A stretch of 64,000 bases of DNA from Colletotrichum lupini (lineage: Eukaryota > Ascomycota > Sordariomycetes > Glomerellales > Glomerellaceae), in the NCBI RefSeq assembly GCF_023278565.1, contig NC_064678.1, positions 806,001-870,000 of the forward strand, written 5' to 3'. The position numbers and the translations under genes are program-made. The notes under the pieces are model-generated. The model ran no database searches. It had not been told where the DNA came from and saw only the letters and a list, made by a program, of their open reading frames with translations. Positions 59,215 through 64,000 of this stretch are shown here, piece by piece (within the stretch, counting starts at the first letter, position 1; every line of letters begins with the position of its first letter).

Positions 59215-60987
59215 ATGCGCCAGTCTCTCCCGACGCTGGCTCTGGCCTTGGCCGGCGCCGCTTTTGCAGTTCCCGAGAAGGAAGACGGTGACCACCTTTA
59301 CTCGTCTCGCCTCTCCAAGCGTGGCATCGACGCCGAGGGCAACTACAACATCTCCTTCTTCCATGTTAACGATGTGCACGCCCATCTCGACGAGTTCTCC
59401 TCCTCGGGCACCGACTGCACCCGTCCCGAGCGCGGCTGCTACGGAGGCTACGCGCGCATCAAGCACACCGTCGACGAGCTGCGCCCCCAGTACAACGACT
59501 CTTTGTGGCTCAACGTTGGCGATGAGTTCCAGGGCACGCTCTTCTACTCTTTCTACAAGGGCGAGAAGATTGCGGAGACCATCAATCAGCTCGGCTTCGA
59601 TGCCATGACCCTCGGCAACCATGAGTTCGACGGCGGCGACGACCAGCTCGGTGACTTCTTGCTGAACCTCACGTTCCCCATTATCTCGGCCAACATTGTC
59701 TCCGACAACGAGAAGCTTAACAAGACCATCAAGCCTTACCACATCTTCGAGGACCAAAGCCTAGCCGTCATCGGTGTCACCACCACCACCACTCCGGGCA
59801 TCTCCTCCCCTGGCGAGGGCACAAAGTTCCTCGATGTCGTGAGCACTGTGCAGTCCACTATCGACCACATCAAGTCCACCACCAACATCACCCGCATCGC
59901 CGCCATCACTCACATCGGTTACGAGGAGGACCAGAAGCTCGCCGAGCAGACCACCGGCCTCTACCTCATCATGGGCGGCCACTCTCACACCCTCCTCGGC
60001 TCGATGGAGGACGCAGAGGGCCCCTACCCGACTGTGAAGCAGAACAAGGACGGCGACGACGTCTTCATCGTCACTGCATACCGCTGGGGCGAGTACGTCG
60101 GCTACATCGACGTCACCTACGATGCCGAGGGCAAGATCCTCGCCTACCACGGCGGCCCTATCCACCTCACCAACACCACCGAGCAGGACGCCGCCCTACA
60201 GGCCCAGATCGAGTCGTGGCGCGGACCCTTCGAGGCCTTTGCTGCCGAAGTCGTCGGCGTCTCCAACGTCGAGCTCGACCAGTCCCTCTGCCAGAAGCAG
60301 GAGTGCATTCTCGGCAACGTCATGACCGACGCCATGTACGAGTACCGCCTCAACTCCTCCGCCGACAGCCCGCCCGACTTTGCGCTCATCAACGCCGGCG
60401 GCATCCGCGCCACCATTGACGAGGGCAACATTACCCGCGGCGAGGTGCTCACCTCCTTCCCCTTTGGCAACTCCATTGTCGAGATCACCTACAAGGGCTC
60501 CGACCTGCGCAAGATCCTCGAGGGTGCAGTCACAAAGGTCAACCAGTTCAACCAGGAGGCCATCACCTCTTTCTTCCAGGTCTCTAAGAACATCATCATC
60601 GAATACAACCCGGCCGGCAACAACGGCTCCAAGCTCGTCTCTGTCGAGGTCGGCGGCGAGGCCCTTGATGACGCCAAGGACTACAAGGTCGTCACGCTCG
60701 ACTTCTTGGCCGGTGGCGGTGACAACATCTTTGTCGCTACCACTGACTTCGTGACCCTTGATACCCAGGACGAGGTCCTCGTTCAGTATGTTGAGGCCAA
60801 GAGCCCCGTCGAGGCCAAGATCGAGGGCCGTATTGTCGCAACCAACGGCACTGCGTCCACTCCTTCCGGCACTGCCACCGGTACCGGTGCCACCCCGACT
60901 TCTACCTCTGGCTCTAGCGGCGCTAGCATGGTTTCCGTCAGCATTGGCGCCGTGGGTCTTTCCCTGTTGGCCCTGCTGGCGATGTAA
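59215..60987 (+). CDS. secreted GPI-anchored 5'-nucleotidase
   Basis: A single exon of 590 residues that hydrolyses nucleoside 5'-phosphates outside the cell. A signal peptide (about 1-18) is followed by the metallophosphatase domain: Asn-Asp-Val-His-Ala-His, Asn-Val-Gly-Asp-Glu-Phe-Gln-Gly, Gly-Asn-His-Glu-Phe-Asp and Gly-Gly-His-Ser-His supply the two-metal site. The C-terminal substrate domain has Asn-Ala-Gly-Gly-Ile-Arg, Phe-Pro-Phe-Gly-Asn and Leu-Ala-Gly-Gly-Gly-Asp-Asn. A Ser/Thr/Gly-rich stalk then ends in a hydrophobic tail, as in GPI-anchored proteins. Codon use is strongly C-ending. Likely role is phosphate and purine scavenging, or clearing of extracellular nucleotides. Confidence 0.95.
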   Translation: MRQSLPTLALALAGAAFAVPEKEDGDHLYSSRLSKRGIDAEGNYNISFFHVNDVHAHLDEFSSSGTDCTRPERGCYGGYARIKHTVDELRPQYNDSLWLNVGDEFQGTLFYSFYKGEKIAETINQLGFDAMTLGNHEFDGGDDQLGDFLLNLTFPIISANIVSDNEKLNKTIKPYHIFEDQSLAVIGVTTTTTPGISSPGEGTKFLDVVSTVQSTIDHIKSTTNITRIAAITHIGYEEDQKLAEQTTGLYLIMGGHSHTLLGSMEDAEGPYPTVKQNKDGDDVFIVTAYRWGEYVGYIDVTYDAEGKILAYHGGPIHLTNTTEQDAALQAQIESWRGPFEAFAAEVVGVSNVELDQSLCQKQECILGNVMTDAMYEYRLNSSADSPPDFALINAGGIRATIDEGNITRGEVLTSFPFGNSIVEITYKGSDLRKILEGAVTKVNQFNQEAITSFFQVSKNIIIEYNPAGNNGSKLVSVEVGGEALDDAKDYKVVTLDFLAGGGDNIFVATTDFVTLDTQDEVLVQYVEAKSPVEAKIEGRIVATNGTASTPSGTATGTGATPTSTSGSSGASMVSVSIGAVGLSLLALLAM

Positions 60988-61573
60988 AGCTGAGATTCGA
61001 CAAATGCGTAATGTTGTAATGATGCGGATGATGTAGATGTATGAGTAAAAATAATCAAAAGTTCTCCGCCAATTAATCTTTGCCATGCATTCATGATTGT
61101 GTGAATCTTGCTACACTATTGCCAAGGGCAAGCTCCTCCAATCATAAGACTGGGTTCTTTTGTCTAATCTCTTATGAGGTACTATGAGGGATGAGATATC
61201 TTCAAGACCGTGTGTCCTCGACACGTACATGTATTAATGTATCTTGAGTTACAGCCGTAATCTCCATTGTCTTATCAAGCTGTCACAGTGGCAGGTAGGT
61301 ATTACGGAGTGGCAGTCGGGTTCGTAGGTAGGCAAGGCTACTTGGGTCCAAAGTTCAGTCCAGCCTGGCTGTTAGATCCTGACTCTTAGTACGTCACTTT
61401 CTACCTCATCAAGGGCCGATGGGCCGGTAGACGACGAAACGATTTCTCAGCTCCAAATGTCTGTTCAAACTGTCGTCCAGTTTGGTGGATCTTGATGCTA
61501 ACGACACATAAGTAGCCTGGAGTAATATCACAAAGTTGACATCTCAAAACAGTGGTCCCGTCTCCAGCGCACA
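60988..61573. other. intergenic
   Basis: 3' region of the 5'-nucleotidase; nothing else recognised. Confidence 0.5.
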
Positions 61574-61575
61574 TA

Positions 61576-61996
61576 CCCATTCAAATCAATCAAACAAATA
61601 AGTCAAACAAACAGTCAAATATAGGAATTTCAGCGAGTCAAACAATCAAATATTCTAGCCCGTATATTTGATATATTTGATCAAATCTAGAATCTAAGGG
61701 TAGACCCGAATATACTAATAATATACCGAGAAAATACGGAAAAAAGGGGCCGCCCGGACCCGGATTCGAACACCGGACCTCCGGAATCAAAGTGGAGCCG
61801 CCCCAAAAAATTCGTCGCCTACGGTGCCGCTTCCACTAACTATACCATTTACTCGTCTAATATTCAGCTTTACTCTATGATAACTTATTAGTCAAATCAA
61901 TCAAATATTTGTCAAATTTATCAAACAATCAACTATGGCGCGAGAAATCAGCCAAACAATCAAATATGAACCTCATATTTGATTTGTTTGTTTGGG
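61576..61996. mobile_element. 421-bp MITE-like element with TA flanks
   Basis: Imperfect terminal inverted repeats start CCCA/CCCAAA and run into TCAAA- and CAAACAA-rich arms on both sides (about 61576-61690 and 61885-61996). The left end is preceded by TA (61574-61575) and the right end followed by TA (61997-61998), as for Tc1/mariner-type insertions. Many copies of TCAAA(C/T) and ATTTGA occur in the arms. The middle carries a tRNA-like Pol III unit. No transposase is encoded. Confidence 0.5.
61740..61847 (-). ncRNA. tRNA-like Pol III unit (SINE head or tRNA relic)
   Basis: On the minus strand an A-box-like TGGTATAGTTAGTGG lies at 61847-61833, a B-box-like TGTTCGAATCC at 61772-61762 and a T6 terminator at 61745-61740. 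The order and spacing fit an internal type 2 Pol III promoter. The 3' end GGGCGGCCCC has no matching 5' acceptor strand and the T arm does not pair properly, so a functional tRNA is unlikely. Whether it is transcribed is unknown. Confidence 0.45.
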
Positions 61997-61998
61997 TA

Positions 61999-62440
61999 TA
62001 AGCGCTGCCCGTCTCATGGTCGCAAGTGACTCGACTCCACAGATGCCACAGCTAGTCCTCCTCCATGATATAGTCCTGTCTATGATGGTGTACGTGTCGA
62101 ATGATGACCGCGTCCTTTGAATGAGCCTTTCTCCCTGCTTGCCTAAACAAGTCGAGCAATTCTTCATTCGGCTGCCACTGATCCATATTCAAAGGCCATC
62201 TTGGGCTGTCCGGACAGGAGTCCTTTGTCCCTCCACGCTTCTAATTCTCAGTTTTGATTCTAAGTAGCAAACGAGCCTTCTCCAAGTCGCCGGCCTGGCG
62301 TGCCATAAGCTCCGGTATCCAGTCCTTAGAATAGCATTTGCACCGCGGGGACCTTTCGTCGTCCACGTCTGGCATCACCCCAGGAGCGAGATAATTAACG
62401 TAGAAGCGATGGAATCATTCGGAGCCCTGGTATTTATTGT
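61999..62440. other. spacer between MITE-like element and element 3
   Basis: No gene recognised. Confidence 0.5.
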
Positions 62441-62645
62441 TATCGGATTAGAAGTCTAATTTAACCACGGCATACGGCCGACTACGCAGGGGCCAATTAG
62501 GGGCCCTATTTACGATTATTATAACTAGCCTAACCTATAATTAGAACCTCCTTTTTATACTTACTACGTAAATATTTATATAGTTTAATTAATCTTTTTA
62601 TTAACTACGGTTCGACCTAATTATTCTATAATAAAAATACTAATA
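62441..62645 (+). repeat. 5' LTR of element 3
   Basis: 205 bp, colinear with the LTR of element 1 apart from RIP-type changes and a 3-bp gain. Confidence 0.85.
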
Positions 62646-63240
62646 TTAATTAATAATTAAATTTTATTATTATAAATTAGTAAAGTATCTCGCTATATAA
62701 AAAAAACAACTTCTTAATATTATATAGGATAAGAAATTCGTATTAATTACCTTTATAAAAATAAACAAAAAGGGGCGATCCTTAAATACTATACGGAATT
62801 AAATAATTATAGCCCTTTATTATTTATAAGAGGTTAACGTTTATTATATTAAATTATATTAATTAATAAAACTATTTAAATAACTAGCTTTTTATTATTA
62901 TTTTAAGTAGCTTTTTTATTAAATAACTTTTTTATAACCGACCCGTAATTAAAAATTAACTGGTTAAATTAATAAAAAAAAATACTTCCGAAGTAACTAC
63001 TTACTTAATTAATTAATATAACGGACGAGCTTATTAATATAATATACAAAATACTACGTAATTAAAAAAAAGGATTTTTTAAATATAAATATTTTTAATA
63101 CGTATAATAAGAACCTATATAAGAGTTATAAAGCTAAGAAATTTATAATATATAAAAAAGTTTATTATTACGAAGATTTTATAAATATAACCTTAAGCTT
63201 ACGATCTAAACGATCTCTTTATAACCCCCTTAATCCCCCT
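62441..63240 (+). mobile_element. third copia copy, 5' part (element 3)
   Basis: The LTR at 62441-62645 starts TATCGGATT and ends ACTAATA, in plus orientation; the leader and early gag region parallel element 1 (35304 to about 35905) up to about 63240, where similarity stops. Decay is strong, close to that of element 2. The rest of the copy is missing or lies beyond the window. Confidence 0.85.
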
Positions 63241-64000
63241 AACGGAGTAATCCGCTAGGGCCGTACTATATATTACGTATTAAGGAAAACTAGGTATATT
63301 ACGCTCTATACCTAATTATTAATTAAACTTAACTAACTCGACCGTTATCTTCCTTTTATTAACTCCTAACCTTCCCCCGCCTATCTAAAGGGCGAGCTAT
63401 ACTTATTTTAATATATATAAGACCTCTTAGTACTAGCCCACGTAAGTAGCTAGATCTTATATTATATACTCTTTTTTATTAAGAGTTAAGGGGCCCTTTA
63501 TATATTCCTTTATATTTATAATATAGCCCGTATTAAAGGGATTTCTAGCTAGCGTTAATATAATAGATTTTAATATCCGTATTAGCTTAGTTATTTATAG
63601 CGTTCGTACTATTACTTAGTTAAATTCCGTACTATTAAAAAGTACTTTACTAATCCTTAAGCGTACTTATATTAGTTATAATAGCTATAGTATTAAGCTA
63701 GTTAAAGAGGGCGCCTAGCCCGAGAGGGGTAGACTTATCGACGGGCATCTTTAGCTTACTAATTATTAACTTAGAGTAGTAGTTTATATATTAATAAGTT
63801 TATTTAGTAAATTTATTTAGTTTAAATAGAGAGTAGCTTTAGGTAATATTACAAGCGATAAGGATAAAAAAATCTTTATAAGTTTTAGTACGAGTAATAA
63901 ATATTAGCTTATTTAGCCCTTTTTTAAAAAACCTCTACGTCGTTATTAAAGTTTAGAACCTCTATAGTTAAGGGCTATTTTTAATTATTACGGCCGATTA
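63240..64000. mobile_element. unrelated RIP-degraded element nested in element 3 (incomplete)
   Basis: From about 63240, after a CCCCCTA stretch, the sequence no longer follows element 1. It begins AACGGAGTAATCCGCTAGGG, a GC-richer end, and then shows the same TpA-rich decay to the window end. Absence of open frames and the abrupt junction suggest a nested insertion, perhaps another LTR. The family cannot be named and the right end is outside the window. Confidence 0.5.

Noticed and set aside
61740..61850. functional tRNA gene
   Set aside because: A- and B-box-like sequences exist, but the acceptor stem has no 5' strand and the T arm does not pair; called tRNA-like instead.

Overview
The window comes from the nuclear genome of a filamentous ascomycete (Pezizomycotina). 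Genes carry short GT-AG introns of about 50-100 nt, the families are typical of moulds (highly reducing PKS, UstYa/DUF3328 proteins, Zn2Cys6 factor, ferroportin, EthD protein), and retrotransposons show G:C to A:T decay typical of repeat-induced point mutation (RIP). The species cannot be fixed from the sequence.

1-17.5 kb is a compact biosynthetic gene cluster and the main discovery. It starts with a two-exon gene (615-1413) for a secreted, Kex2-type RiPP precursor with 25 short repeats of the form [A/S/G/E]-F-[V/I]-T-[E/D], nearly all separated by Lys-Arg. Then come an MFS exporter, a UstYa oxidase, a stand-alone PKS-type thioesterase, a divergent UstYa-like protein, a second classical UstYa and a complete 2488-residue highly reducing polyketide synthase (KS-AT-DH-MT-ER-KR-ACP). 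The palindromic heptamer CGGTCCG recurs in the three divergent promoter regions of this block. The simplest reading is one co-regulated cluster making a UstYa-modified ribosomal peptide together with a polyketide, possibly an acylated cyclic peptide. Two neighbouring but separate pathways remain possible, and the cluster may continue left of base 1.

17.5-34.3 kb is an ordinary chromosomal stretch: mitochondrial-type NAD(H) kinase, a 4-kb gene-poor gap, a secreted BBE-type FAD oxidase converging on a secreted beta-propeller lactonase-like protein, a broken conserved fungal gene, a broken coiled-coil fragment, a secreted EEP-family phosphatase or nuclease, an unknown 215-residue protein and a PQ-loop transporter.

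34.7-56.6 kb is repeat-rich. A nearly complete Ty1/copia element with a perfect 5-bp target duplication lies at 35.1-42.1 kb (plus strand). A second, more eroded copy lies at 49.2-56.6 kb (minus strand). Between them sit ferroportin, a Zn2Cys6 transcription factor and a secreted EthD protein. A broken small secreted protein gene lies just left of the first copy.

56.6-64 kb holds a GPI-anchored 5'-nucleotidase, a 421-bp TA-flanked MITE-like element enclosing a tRNA-like Pol III unit, and a third copia copy that runs off the window and is itself interrupted by another decayed element.

Gene models were built by hand from splice consensus, reading-frame continuity and family conservation. No database or alignment was run.
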